Below are positions 32,901 through 40,392 of a stretch of DNA of 64,000 bases, one piece after another. Both the position numbers and the translations under genes were made by a program. Source of the DNA: JBQLZO01 sp052168315 (lineage in GTDB: Bacteria > Planctomycetota > Phycisphaerae > Phycisphaerales > UBA1924); NCBI GenBank assembly GCA_052168315.1, contig JBQLZO010000024.1, positions 1 to 64,000 on the forward strand, in the 5' to 3' direction. Numbering within the stretch: the first letter of the stretch is position 1; every line of letters starts with the position of its first letter. The notes under the pieces were generated by a model. It was not told the DNA's origin. It was given only the letters and a program-made list of their open reading frames with translations, and did no database searches.

Positions 32901-34270
32901 CGAGCTTCGCGCTCGATGAACCGGACCAGTTCGTCTGGGGCCAGCGGTACATCGACGAGCTCATGTTCCACCGCAGGGCCAACGCCGCCGGGCAGTACGC
33001 GGTCACGGATCGCAACTTCTCCGTCATCGCCATGGCCGAGGACTCGGAGACGATCACCCATCGCACGCGGTACACGGCCTATGGCCATGCCCGCACGGCC
33101 CCCCGCGGGGACGCGAACGCCGATGGCACGGTGAATTCGGACGACCTGACCATCCTGCTCAGCGCGTTCAGCGGAGACCTGGATGGCACGCCGAGCGGGT
33201 ATGTGGTCGAGGCCGACTTCAACCTCAGCGGCGTGGTTGACTCGGATGACCTGTCCACTTACACCGGCGCGGCGTCGACCAGCGTGCCGACGGGGGATGT
33301 GTCCACGACGGACACGCCGGTGGGTTACGCCGGGTACATCTTCGATGACGCCACAGGGCTCTACTGCGTGCGGTTCCGCTGGTTCGCGCCGGAGATGGGA
33401 CGGTGGCTTTCGCGGGATCCGGCGGGGTATGTCGATGGGGCGAACCTGTCACTGTATGCTGGATCAAATCCTAAGACATCAACTGACCCATCCGGGTTGA
33501 AGCTGACATTCGAGATGCCGTCGCTGGGCCACCCCAAATTATCGGATCCGCTTAAATTAAGAATTGAAGAGGCGATCCAAAATCTTTGTCCAACAGCTAG
33601 CTTTAAGCGAAATAAAGGGACAGGCTTTCTTGCGGACGAATTGATATTTTGCGAAGATGTGTCAGAGCATCCTGCCAATACTCCTGAAGTTTGCATCGAT
33701 CCGCCGGGATGCAAAGTTCTAAAGCGACTTCGAGATTCAAAAAGAACATATCAGTTCAACTTCGGAAATTCGAGAGAATACGTTGACACCGGAGGGGATC
33801 CAGACAAGAATCGGGAAGGCGAAAGACCTGTTTTCTTCATCCCCGGCAACGCTGTGCCCCGCAATTCACATCCCCGTATTGTCACGCCACTTCACTACAA
33901 GCCCAAAGGGAATTATGAGTTTTGGGAGTGGTTCTGGCACGAGATCATTCACGCTTACCACTTCGATTACGGGTTCTACCCGTATCACAATAAATTCACT
34001 ATTCGGGATGACGGAGGCGGTAGCGTCGAAGAAGAAATTCTGACAATATTCGAGATGAATCGACTCCGAGATTGGTACAACACATGTAGACGCCCTTCCG
34101 AGAAGCCGCCTGTCAGGCATCGAGCTTGGGATCATCCATATATTCGATATCCTGGAAACGACGACACACTAGATCCCATCCCAGTTGACGAGTTGACGAA
34201 TCCATTTCCGTGGACCAACAATCCTATAATCCTTCCAGACGGAACAGAGTACGATATCATTGGAAACTGA
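26978..34270 (+). CDS. giant secreted RHS/YD-repeat protein 1 with metallopeptidase-like tip
   Basis: A 2430-residue exported protein; the start is the ATG behind AGAGGAGATC. Residues 1-30 are a signal peptide (WFLLLVGIIAVACS...LAAQ). A Cys-rich segment follows (30-65), then a DUF6531-like entry (DLVVDLPGSDFVLSRNYRSD near 228). YD repeats run through residues ~800-2040 (for example EYDTLGRVEAVTNDNGTVTE). Residues ~2043-2100 hold two dockerin-like calcium motifs (DANADGTVNSDDL, DFNLSGVVDSDDL). The RHS core ends with FAPEMGRWLSRDPAGYVDG and DPSGL near 2174. The last ~255 residues are a different, AT-rich tip with H2321-E-I-I-H2325 and acidic EEE near 2351, a zincin-like site. RHS shells enclose such toxic tips. 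A lipoprotein gene follows. Confidence 0.93.
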   Translation: MVNSHSVFRAWFLLLVGIIAVACSWRPLAAQCLHTACVACDAPLCCLRDDPCGECSCDIMVAICLDPGSGCIEAFNDLIDLGMAGVQSEVDCGVNPAYTSVIEVAAAAHEVITAAGCSVPCEELIWAVAGKVAQYSDPEPTWGDIYSAFGCGPMRHPLYPTGGPPGYGDPSGCGGGGAGPGGLDSVCMGVNCDGPLVPEIDPSTIDHTPPPTYYSSWPVELESGVKIESMTDLVVDLPGSDFVLSRNYRSDRFANDLSEPGIFGNGWMSNVYSVVVPESASTIVLVLAGQEVAFSNGGSGTTFSPPGNDKRRIEKTTVGGGSLAIWRLISPGRYEIDFYRAAGGGETEETLLIGLPKETRDVYGARWAYEWVDTFTDITGMIDIPRLDRVRCYVPGSSGETEIARVDFSYETDDDEFNYGRVTSVEEQRYVDSSWTALRRVSYRYKDLVDGISPDVGGPGDLVEVVHSVIVDQDTPGGSPVWYDRYTHYRYHVTLHESASSRIIAGTSGSLKMVIPAEQIEYHAQRVLSGDVVMSSPGTTIAQVSARLLELDDDYEFMSAISSLYDLVDLPSKIVANYVGGKVTRQYILSGCGCSGSTQGIRLDYDYFTHASGDYKQTTKIAQSRLSTTPGVYQNHVIHYHELVQPVAGTRLVEGIRAIVANNGSDSRKWVTNWTFDGDGNVLQVRMPSNLETYTPGTVSSTPDYTADDDGGLVYHHSYNGTKRRTKIGVSEGTTGTIAWTNEFVYGDSMVTGERDWLVKESRAFRDPVDQSPSTYPNLVEVKQFTYGFRSGKPDAFEYVTVSEEAELESENGPGGTYQTSYFYDEWSRLSIVAHADKTLTYSVFQPSTSQVVKRYDHWDKDLDALDGGGTWTPPITLTGWGGRTGAGTKVVEFGRDALGRVTSVTRPGAITTHTVRELRTNDQRPSLKYLAMVFLPHKLAGTSTFDGPASITWINAGGASIRSSDYLVTAIDAGDYTDYTLGDETARRTSINEVSGLVTAQREWHRLGGSAAYYETEIEYDTLGRVEAVTNDNGTVTERRYDVLGRVVEVLLGTTSQAPVTVQRLFYDFTGTSSPTQGTGDGNLTWVRQLPDGTGGNDRNTRYIHDFRNRRVGVQMAIQPHMIIEHDNLDRPVRQLVFKGSFPGTPTIASVTNTDRGRWTETAYSQRGLAYKQAVAIDPANSGAPTMFLESHTWFDEMGRPVGSFQPSSPMTKITYDAFGRREAVYSTDRADDAQPGTSGNYADVYTAATWEADISGDHVLAQAEYDYVAWDASLAAGQMSLQTTRNRLHDYWGMSTDGALDTSNSISTYRGYFYDDANRILRVADYGTNASGFVMTSTAPTINQASPPDADPGVNVLVAGVAYDAIGRVSLQSSPRTYNNGMADVPYLTKSLYDALDREIAVIENFDDAVVAWDNTDGRYEVTSGLTAAEPDTDRVTSFVFDGSGNIVKRIAHLPDGTSEAVQITQYDYGYSGTLISSNDLLAFVAYPDESTGLPGTTSAYKVTYDYNRLGEATLITDQNGTMHAYTRDTLGRVESNSASPGTGISSWADSLEYEYDDFGRLEVVSTKSSSTVLNQLTYAYDDLWQLESFAQDPAGAVNLMSSDTSAEVLYDYAIAEFDPMASAGHTHNQSRFSLLEYPDSSGITNGFTHRLKHRPDYGAATNDTDDRIARMTGSSWAIGGTSFNHTVAHELLGTGMPVASAYATPGLKLDRFADPADGTTTSGEYPGLDRFGRLTRHVWSDDGWDPADTPSIFDLEYEYDHNSNITTRSDRRVGVSLQGRDEQYTYDGLDRLTEALRGEDGGSFGSPELLSQAWDLDMLGNWGSFQSESNGSAGFVTAETFDRDHDMANQITSDTFGTGSAVLGFTYDDAGNMTTQPTGLNSRRLFTWDAWNRLVKVEVQDRPSVSDPWNSARIRAVYTYYGMHQRATAIADADLDVDAKADRAEHFYYDAGWRLLERRRDTFTNAVFGSEPSFALDEPDQFVWGQRYIDELMFHRRANAAGQYAVTDRNFSVIAMAEDSETITHRTRYTAYGHARTAPRGDANADGTVNSDDLTILLSAFSGDLDGTPSGYVVEADFNLSGVVDSDDLSTYTGAASTSVPTGDVSTTDTPVGYAGYIFDDATGLYCVRFRWFAPEMGRWLSRDPAGYVDGANLSLYAGSNPKTSTDPSGLKLTFEMPSLGHPKLSDPLKLRIEEAIQNLCPTASFKRNKGTGFLADELIFCEDVSEHPANTPEVCIDPPGCKVLKRLRDSKRTYQFNFGNSREYVDTGGDPDKNREGERPVFFIPGNAVPRNSHPRIVTPLHYKPKGNYEFWEWFWHEIIHAYHFDYGFYPYHNKFTIRDDGGGSVEEEILTIFEMNRLRDWYNTCRRPSEKPPVRHRAWDHPYIRYPGNDDTLDPIPVDELTNPFPWTNNPIILPDGTEYDIIGN

Positions 34271-34290
34271 CAACATTCGATCGGCGGAAA

Positions 34291-35178
34291 ATGTTAAGAA
34301 AAACAATCAAACAAGGACCAGTTGTGAACACCTTGGGCAAATTGGCTGCAAGCGGCTATATAATTTCAATTGTTGGAGGCTGCGGTTCATCAAAATATGA
34401 TCATGGGTTTCAAGAAAATATTGTAAGTGACTGTCAGAGCATTTCTGCCATTGCGATTTCTGGCGCGCACATTTTGCACGATGCCGAGCTCTATAGTATC
34501 GCATTGCGTCCTGACGGGGAATGGTCTAGTCGTTACGCATCGGTTAGGGTATGGACAATCGTTGAGCCGAATGATTTGGCATGCACAGACTATAGAATCG
34601 AACGAACCGATGACGGCGAGATCGAATGGGGAAAGCCAGAACATGTATTTAGTTACGTAATATCTGATGGTGATAGCGAGCATCCGTGCAACAACTTGTG
34701 GCAGGCAGTCACGTGCTTGCCAAGTTATCATCAACTCGAAGATGTTCCCATGAACGGTCTGCGTCAAGCCCCACCAAATTCCGCATGCAGAGTATACTGC
34801 ACTGGCATTCCACCTCGTTTTAAAGCGATGCTTCATGATCCTTTGGGGACTATTGCTACTCAGCAGCTCGAACGGCTCTTGCAGTTACGTGAGATTTCGT
34901 ATATCGTTTATAGTTACAACACAAATTCCCTTGTGCCATTTAATTCTGATGATGCAAGGCGATTTCTGACTGATCGCCTTCCGCCGGAGTACGAAACTGT
35001 AGATGATCTAGGTGAAATGGTATCAACATATTCTGCCAGTATTGCTGCGTTTGGTTATTCTGAAAAGATTGACCTCTTGGTGTCGCTTCATGATTATTTT
35101 TCTATGGCGATCGGCGACGCCAATTTTTCTCCTTCGGGCGTATGGGATCAGGTGCATCGAGTTGGCCCGACCGAATAA
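34291..35178 (+). CDS. lipoprotein-like protein behind RHS 1 (candidate immunity)
   Basis: A 295-residue protein from ATG MLRKTIKQ, 20 bases after the RHS stop; GTG at 34324 is an alternative. A hydrophobic stretch LGKLAASGYIISIVGGC ends in a lipobox-like VGGC, so it is probably lipid-anchored in the envelope. The rest is unrecognised: acidic, Tyr-rich and with several cysteines (NDLACTDYRIER, EHPCNNLWQAVTCLPSYHQL). It shares the low GC of the RHS 1 tip, as expected for a toxin tip and partner that moved together. Immunity is inferred from position only. Confidence 0.65.
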   Translation: MLRKTIKQGPVVNTLGKLAASGYIISIVGGCGSSKYDHGFQENIVSDCQSISAIAISGAHILHDAELYSIALRPDGEWSSRYASVRVWTIVEPNDLACTDYRIERTDDGEIEWGKPEHVFSYVISDGDSEHPCNNLWQAVTCLPSYHQLEDVPMNGLRQAPPNSACRVYCTGIPPRFKAMLHDPLGTIATQQLERLLQLREISYIVYSYNTNSLVPFNSDDARRFLTDRLPPEYETVDDLGEMVSTYSASIAAFGYSEKIDLLVSLHDYFSMAIGDANFSPSGVWDQVHRVGPTE

Positions 35179-35292
35179 TCTCCACACCAATGTCCCCGAC
35201 CGTGATTGGCACTCGCTTGGGACGCAAGCATCATGAGAGTCCGTCTTGATTTGACTTGGCTTGTGGGGCACTATGAGCATCTTGCGTCATTA

Positions 35293-36302
35293 GAGCGCCT
35301 TGCGCCGACATGATTCTATCGTGATGCTTCCTGGCTGAAGGAGGGCGTGGCGATGCTGATCCCGGTGCAGACGCGGAAGAAGATGATCGCGGCGGTGGAG
35401 CGGGGGGAGTCGATCTACTCGGTGGCCCGGCGGTTCGAGGTGACGCCGCAGGGGCTGGGCAAGATGATCCGGACCACCCGTGAGCGGGGCTCGATCGAGC
35501 CGATCAAGCCCGGTCCGAAGCGGCCGGTCAAGCTCACGCCCGCCGACGATGCCACGATGCTCGCGCTGATCGAGGCCGACACCGGCATCACGCTCAACGC
35601 GATCCGCGCGAAGCTCAGCGTCGAGGTCGCCGAGTCCACCGTGTGCCGTCGTCTCCAGAAGCTCAGGATCTCCTTGAAAAAAAGTCGCTGATCCCGCGCG
35701 AGCAGCGCCGCCCGGACATCGTCGAGAAGCGGCTGAACTTCCGCATCGCGCGCCGGTTCGTGCCGATCGACCGGCTCGTGTTCCTTGATCAATCGGGCGC
35801 AAAGACGAACATGACGCGGCTGTACGGGCGGTCGCGTGTGGGCGACCGTTGCAACTTCTCGCTGGCGCACGGCCACTGGAAGACCACCACGATGATCAGC
35901 GCCCTCCGGGTCGATGGCGTGATCGAACCCGCGACGATGCTCTTCGACAGCCCGATGAACTCGCCGACCTTCGTCGGCTATGTCGGGTGCTGCCTCGCGC
36001 CATCGCTGCGGCCGGGCGATGTGGTGGTGATGGACAACCTCGGGGCGCACAAGGCCACGGGCGTTGCCGAAGCGATCGACGCGGCGGGCGCGAGCGTGTG
36101 GTACCTGCCGGCCTACTCGCCGGACCTCAACCCCATCGAGAAGCTGTGGAGCAAGATCAAGAGCTGGCTCCGCCGCGCGATGGCCGACACGCTCGACGCC
36201 CTGGTGGACGCGGCCGCCGAAGCGTTCAAACGCGTGACGCCGGACGAGTGCAAGAACTACTTCAGGGCGTGCGGATATGAGTCATGATTGTGCAAGATGC
36301 TC
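35293..36302 (+). mobile_element. intact IS630-family insertion sequence
   Basis: An element of about 1010 bases inserted at TA: TA precedes 35293 and follows 36302, the usual IS630 target duplication. Imperfect terminal inverted repeats read GAGCGCCTTGC (left) and GAGCATCTTGC (right, reverse complement), continuing with partial matches (ACATGATTC / TCATGACTC). It carries a two-frame transposase. A loose copy of the right tip, GAGCATCTTGCG, also lies at 35275 just outside the left end. Confidence 0.85.
35347..36287 (+). CDS. IS630-family transposase made by -1 frameshift
   Basis: Frame 1 (35347-35691) encodes the HTH part (VERGESIYSVARRFEVTPQG, then ITLNAIRAKLSVEVAESTV). A run of seven A at 35677-35683 (CTTGAAAAAAAGTCG) lets ribosomes slip back by one into frame 2, which ends at 36287 and holds the DDE core: VFLDQSGAKTNM, VVMDNLGAHKA and YSPDLNPIEKLWSKIKS. 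The fused product would be about 313 residues, near normal for the family. The preferred start is the ATG at 35353. All three catalytic acidic residues are present, so it may be active. Confidence 0.87.
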
Positions 36303-36484
36303 TAACGCGCACCGTGCTGATCGATTCCGCCGGCGACTCCTGCAATCTCCACATCAAGTCCTTCGGCCTTAACAACCGTCGCTTGCCCACCGGGGACACT
36401 GAAACGGGCACATGCAGGCCATTCAGGTAGAGGTCCGGGGTCGCCCGAGCGTATCGGAGCCTTCGGGCATCTCCCGCACCATCA
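36303..36484. other. IS-interrupted remnant between IS630 and gsp operon
   Basis: A minus-strand frame across this stretch reads TPDLYLNGLHVPVSVSPVGK and LLRPKDLMWRLQESPAE, which look protein-like, but the frame has no start of its own and runs into the IS at the right TA. It may be the remains of a small gene cut by the insertion. Not enough to name. Confidence 0.3.
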
Positions 36485-37141
36485 TCAACCTCGCTGCCGC
36501 GCCTTGCTGCTCCACAACAACGCCCACTCGCGCCACCGCTCATCTCCCCGCAGTGCGATGGTCTCCAGCAAGTGCGCTGTGTCCGGCGTCAGGCGATCCG
36601 AACGAACAAGGAGCGATGCCTTGCCCTGGATCGCGGGCAGGTATTCCGGCGAGGCGTCGAGCGCGCTCGCGTAGGCCGAGAGCGCTTCGTCGGTCTTGCC
36701 GGCGCGTTCGAGGGTGATGGCGAGGTTGACCCGTGGATCGGGATGCCCCGGCATGAGCCGGCGGGCCCATTCGAACTCCCGCGCCGCGTCGTAGAGCTCG
36801 CCGCGTTCGAGCAGGATGATGCCGAGGTTGTTGTGGGCGGGGCCGTGGTAGAGATCAGCGTCGAGTGTTTGGCGGAGCAGGCGTTCGACACGGGCGGTGT
36901 CGTCGGCATCGAGCGGTCGCTCGCGCCGGAGCAGCGCCATCGCCTCGGCGTGGAGTTCCTGAGCCCGCTGCGGATCGCGGGGGGCGTCGGACGCCGCCGT
37001 GTACGGGCCGGTGGACTTCGATGCGGCGCTGCATCCGTGCAGCGTTCCTCCCGCCAAAGCCAGCATCGCTGCGGAAGCCAACGCGAGCGTATTCCGGCAT
37101 GGCGCTGGGTGGCGGTGCATCGTGTCCAGATGATACTCCAT
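36485..37141 (-). CDS. TPR lipoprotein at the end of the gsp operon
   Basis: A 218-residue protein. Its ATG overlaps the stop of the upstream GspM-like gene (TGATG), so translation is coupled. A signal peptide (LALASAAMLALAGGTLHGC) ends in a lipobox LHGC, so an outer-membrane lipoprotein is expected. Residues ~60-200 hold tetratricopeptide repeats: LYHGPAHNNLGIILLERGEL, AAREFEWARRLMPGHPDP, VNLAITLERAGKTDEALSAY, ALDASPEYLPAIQGKA. Placement resembles pilotin or PilF-type TPR lipoproteins that help assemble the secretin, though this is inferred. It is the last gene before IS630. Confidence 0.8.
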   Translation of the reverse strand: MEYHLDTMHRHPAPCRNTLALASAAMLALAGGTLHGCSAASKSTGPYTAASDAPRDPQRAQELHAEAMALLRRERPLDADDTARVERLLRQTLDADLYHGPAHNNLGIILLERGELYDAAREFEWARRLMPGHPDPRVNLAITLERAGKTDEALSAYASALDASPEYLPAIQGKASLLVRSDRLTPDTAHLLETIALRGDERWREWALLWSSKARQRG

Positions 37142-37731
37142 CACGGCTGCCCTCCGGTGTCCGGCACAGCGGGATCGACGGGCTCGGCCGTGGTGTCCCG
37201 GCTGTGGACCGCTTCGAGCGTGAGCTGGGCATCGAAGCGGTTGGTGATGGGCTGATCGGGGCGATCGACGGCCGTGAGACGCAGGCCCGGCACGGACCAG
37301 AGGGGTTCCGAGGCCGCCCACTCGTTCAGGAAGACTGCGAGGTCGCCGGGCGCGATCGACGGCAGGGTGAGCGTCACGCGCTGGCGGAGCAAGCCGGTCC
37401 GGGCGATCGGCTCAGGCGGCAGCAGGGTCAGATTGCGGGGTTCGAGGCCACGGAGGGATGGCGCAGCTGATGCGGCCGAGCGGGCGATCGCGCGGATCCG
37501 CTCGATGAGGTCATCGGCGGGGGGCGGCCGATCGAGGGCGGTGGCGCCTCGGGCTCGGAGCTGGTCGTACTCGGTGAGCTGGGCCGTGATCGCCGCGTGG
37601 TCGGCGCTGGCCCTCATGAGCGATTGCTCCGCATCGGCGCGCTGCCGGTGGGCGATGAACAGCAGGCATCCCGCCGCGGCGACCGCGGCCACGAACGAGG
37701 CCCTGAGAATGCGCTCGGTGCTGGTCATCAT
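37141..37731 (-). CDS. gspM: GspM/PilO-like T2SS inner-membrane protein
   Basis: A 196-residue bitopic protein starting MMTSTERIL, overlapping the stop of the GspL-like gene. A single membrane segment (ASFVAAVAAAGCLLFIA) is followed by a coiled-coil stretch (AEQSLMRASADHAAITAQLTEYDQLRA) and a ferredoxin-like periplasmic domain (TLTLPSIAPGDLAVFLNEW, GLRLTAVDRPDQ). Sequence is weakly conserved in this family; the call rests on topology and on order behind GspL. It would sit in the inner-membrane platform with GspC, F and L. Confidence 0.75.
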   Translation of the reverse strand: MMTSTERILRASFVAAVAAAGCLLFIAHRQRADAEQSLMRASADHAAITAQLTEYDQLRARGATALDRPPPADDLIERIRAIARSAASAAPSLRGLEPRNLTLLPPEPIARTGLLRQRVTLTLPSIAPGDLAVFLNEWAASEPLWSVPGLRLTAVDRPDQPITNRFDAQLTLEAVHSRDTTAEPVDPAVPDTGGQP

Positions 37732-38723
37732 GGCGCGGCGGCTCCCTGATTGGCGAGCGAGGGTGGGCTGGCCCCGGAGCGATCGCCCGGAGCGCCGACC
37801 GACCGCTCCGTCGTTGCCGGATCGGCGACCGCGAACTCGAACAGGAAGGGCTGCGCATCGCCGCGTGGGTCGGCGTAGCGGTACGCGATGCGGGCCCAGC
37901 CGGGATGGAACGCATCCAGCGCAGCGCGGAGCCGCTCGGCACTGTCGATGTCGGCGGCCCGGCCATCGATGGTCAGTCGTTGAGGCGTGAGAACGATCCG
38001 CTCGACGGCGATGCGTGGGCCGCTCGGCCACGCGCCGAGCAGGCTCTGCCACGGAGCGATCACATCGCCATCGAACCCGTCGACGCCCGCCGGCGCAGCA
38101 CGTGTGCGGCGGAGCCGGTTGAGCTCGGAGGCGAGCCGAAGGCGCGGGTCGATCGCGGTCGCTCGGTCATAGGGCGGAGGCAGCGCCCCTCGGAGCCGTG
38201 CATCGGTCTGGAGCCGCAGCGCCGCCGCATCCTGTCGCATCGAGTCGCCATGCTCGCGCCAGCGGTGGGTGAGCACCGCGCTCGTGGCCAGGATGCCGAT
38301 GGCCAGTGCCGCATAAGCGAGTTGCCGCCGGCGTCGATGGGAGGGTGGTTCCAGCGCTCCGGTGCGGAACTCGAACAGCGCCGAAGGCGGAGGCGGTGAG
38401 TCACCCAGCGCATCCGTGACGGCTGTGGGCAGTGATTCCGGATGAACCGAACGCGGCGTCGGCGTGCCGCCCGCGATGATCGCGTCCAGTTCATCGCGCT
38501 CCATGGCGCACACCACGACCGTGCGACCGATCCGTACGGCCCGCATCTCGGCCCGATCGAGCGGGAAGGGCAGGAACGGCTCAGCCGCCGCCGCGACCGC
38601 TGGCGGCGAGGCGTTGGCGGGCAGGTCGCTCAGGATGGCCCAGGCGCACCGATCGGCCCCGACCCGCACGGTGGTCCCGGAGTGGGGCGTCGGCCGAGAT
38701 GTGGGCGCGTGGTCACGGGTCAT
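37728..38723 (-). CDS. gspL: GspL/PilM-N-like T2SS protein
   Basis: A 331-residue protein. The cytosolic N-terminal part (DRCAWAILSDLPANASPPA, FPLDRAEMRAVRIGRTVVVCAM) has the look of the actin-like GspL cytodomain but is short. A membrane segment (LAYAALAIGILATSAVLTH near 135-153) is followed by a periplasmic ferredoxin-like domain (ERIVLTPQRLTIDGRAADIDS, RLRAALDAFHPGW). GspL links the ATPase GspE to the platform. It overlaps both neighbours (ATGA). The call depends on topology and neighbours; the N-terminal domain is reduced compared with proteobacterial GspL. Confidence 0.75.
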   Translation of the reverse strand: MTRDHAPTSRPTPHSGTTVRVGADRCAWAILSDLPANASPPAVAAAAEPFLPFPLDRAEMRAVRIGRTVVVCAMERDELDAIIAGGTPTPRSVHPESLPTAVTDALGDSPPPPSALFEFRTGALEPPSHRRRRQLAYAALAIGILATSAVLTHRWREHGDSMRQDAAALRLQTDARLRGALPPPYDRATAIDPRLRLASELNRLRRTRAAPAGVDGFDGDVIAPWQSLLGAWPSGPRIAVERIVLTPQRLTIDGRAADIDSAERLRAALDAFHPGWARIAYRYADPRGDAQPFLFEFAVADPATTERSVGAPGDRSGASPPSLANQGAAAP

Positions 38724-39274
38724 TCCGGAAGGCCCAGGGTGTGTTGCCGGCCGGCGAGGTCGAAGGTCGCGGCCCGCCTCGAGACAGCGATCAACCGGGC
38801 GCCCGAACCGGTGGCCTGATCGATGTCGAGCCGGAGGAACTCATCGGCGATGAGATCGTGCACGAACGCGGCGGCCGGAAGGCCGGTCGCATCATCGATG
38901 ATCGCGACCAGACGGAGCTCCAGCCGCGGCGGCGGGGCTGGCAGTGGCGCTGCCGAGGGCACCGATGGCGGCGGGATCAGTGGCCGCCGCAGCGCGGCGG
39001 TGCGAACGGCTTCGGGAAGGGGGGGGCGCGATGCCGCGGTCGCCAACTCCGCTGGTCGACTATCAACGAGTTGGTCTGATCGCATCGGTGTCGCAGGCAT
39101 CGGCTCGGATACGCCAGGCCCCGAAGGCCAGACCATCACTGCCAGCGGAGCGATGGCCGCGACGGCGATCCACCCCATCGGATGCACGCGCTCCAGAGCG
39201 CGGGATAACCGGCCGCGTGCCGCGATGGGCATGGGCGTGGCCGAGCGCGTGGATGGGGGCCGTCGTGCGGTCAT
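38720..39274 (-). CDS. gspC: GspC/PilP-like T2SS protein
   Basis: A 184-residue protein starting MTARRPPSTR, overlapping the GspK stop. A membrane segment (GWIAVAAIAPLAVMVWP) leads to a Pro-rich linker and an HR-type beta domain: ELRLVAIIDDATGLPAAAFVHD, LIAVSRRAATFDLAGRQHTL. This fits the GspC homology region that contacts the secretin. In most T2SS operons gspC is first; here it lies between gspK and gspL. No PDZ domain is present. Confidence 0.7.
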   Translation of the reverse strand: MTARRPPSTRSATPMPIAARGRLSRALERVHPMGWIAVAAIAPLAVMVWPSGPGVSEPMPATPMRSDQLVDSRPAELATAASRPPLPEAVRTAALRRPLIPPPSVPSAAPLPAPPPRLELRLVAIIDDATGLPAAAFVHDLIADEFLRLDIDQATGSGARLIAVSRRAATFDLAGRQHTLGLPE

Positions 39275-40368
39275 GGGGATGCGGGTTCTCCGGCACTGGA
39301 TGGTGGGGGGAGGGATTGGCTGGATGCGACCCGCCACGCCGAGGGCTCCGCGATTGTTGCCTCGATCGTGCGGGCCCGCCGGGGTGATCCCTGGCCTCGG
39401 CGCTGGATCTGGGCGGCGTCGGGCCGAGGGGTCACGATGTGCCAGGAGCGTACGGTGTGGCTCGCGAATGTCACATCGATCAGGAGACCGATGGCCGTGG
39501 AGCGATCGGTCAGCGGCACGAGCCGCGTCGCCTCATCGTCGGCGATCTGGCGTTCTCGTGCCTGGATCAGTGCCCGAGCGCTGTCGGGTGGAAGCGGGAG
39601 GTCGCGTCGCCGCGCATCGATCACCGCGCGGCCGTGCTGGGAGTCGAGCCCGAGCAGCGCGGTTTCGAGCAGGTCGATTGGGGCCGTGGCGATGTTGAGC
39701 GCGCCATCGCCGCCGGTCGTCACCCAGTGCGTCAGGGCCTCGGCGCATCGGGCTTCGGAGGCCGGATCGTCCGGGTGCAGCGCGTGGCCACCGGTTCGCA
39801 CGAGGCTTGTGAGCATCGGCGGCGGGAGCGGTATCGCCGCGTCATTCTGCCGGCTCGCCGCCCGACGGTCCAGCGCCCGGTCGATGGCGATGGGATCCAG
39901 GGCCTGCGCGATCGCCGGTGGCAGCGCCTCGGCCACGATCGCCCGGTGATAGCGCACATGCAGCCGGCCCGAGAGATCGACCAGCCAGACTCGAACGCGC
40001 GCGCCCTGCATCCCGCTCGATGCTTCGGACTCGGTGGACGGATCCAGAGACTGATCCAGGACGAGCTGCCACCCCGGCCGGATCGTGAAGTCGGAACCGG
40101 GATCGAGAGTGAGCGCTGGGGTGCTTTCGTCGGAATTCGCCTGTGTGGAACCGAGGCGAGCGGCAACCACGGCGGCGATGTCATCGGCGATGCACGCGGC
40201 CGCAGCGCGCTGGTGACCGAGCATCGCGTGTGAGCCGGTGTTCCACGAACGGGTCAGAAGCACCGGGCCAACGGTCGCGATCGCGAGCAGCAGCACCAGG
40301 ACAACCAGCAGCGCCACGCCCCGGCGTGGCTGCGGATCGGTCTGGATGGGTTGCTGGTGGTTCGTCAT
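39271..40368 (-). CDS. gspK: GspK minor pseudopilin
   Basis: A 365-residue protein with the long-pseudopilin layout. The N-terminal RGVALLVVLVLLLAIATVGP is the hydrophobic class-3-like signal helix, with G before V as the cleavage position. A large alpha-helical domain contains two helix-hairpin-type stretches, ALTHWVTTGGDGALNIATAP, LLGLDSQHGRAVIDARRRD, and RERQIADDEATRLVPLTDRS, characteristic of GspK. It caps the pseudopilus with I and J. It overlaps the GspC-like gene; GspJ lies 24 bases upstream. Confidence 0.88.
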   Translation of the reverse strand: MTNHQQPIQTDPQPRRGVALLVVLVLLLAIATVGPVLLTRSWNTGSHAMLGHQRAAAACIADDIAAVVAARLGSTQANSDESTPALTLDPGSDFTIRPGWQLVLDQSLDPSTESEASSGMQGARVRVWLVDLSGRLHVRYHRAIVAEALPPAIAQALDPIAIDRALDRRAASRQNDAAIPLPPPMLTSLVRTGGHALHPDDPASEARCAEALTHWVTTGGDGALNIATAPIDLLETALLGLDSQHGRAVIDARRRDLPLPPDSARALIQARERQIADDEATRLVPLTDRSTAIGLLIDVTFASHTVRSWHIVTPRPDAAQIQRRGQGSPRRARTIEATIAEPSAWRVASSQSLPPPSSAGEPASP

Positions 40369-40392
40369 GGAGGGGATCGCACCGCGCTCGTG

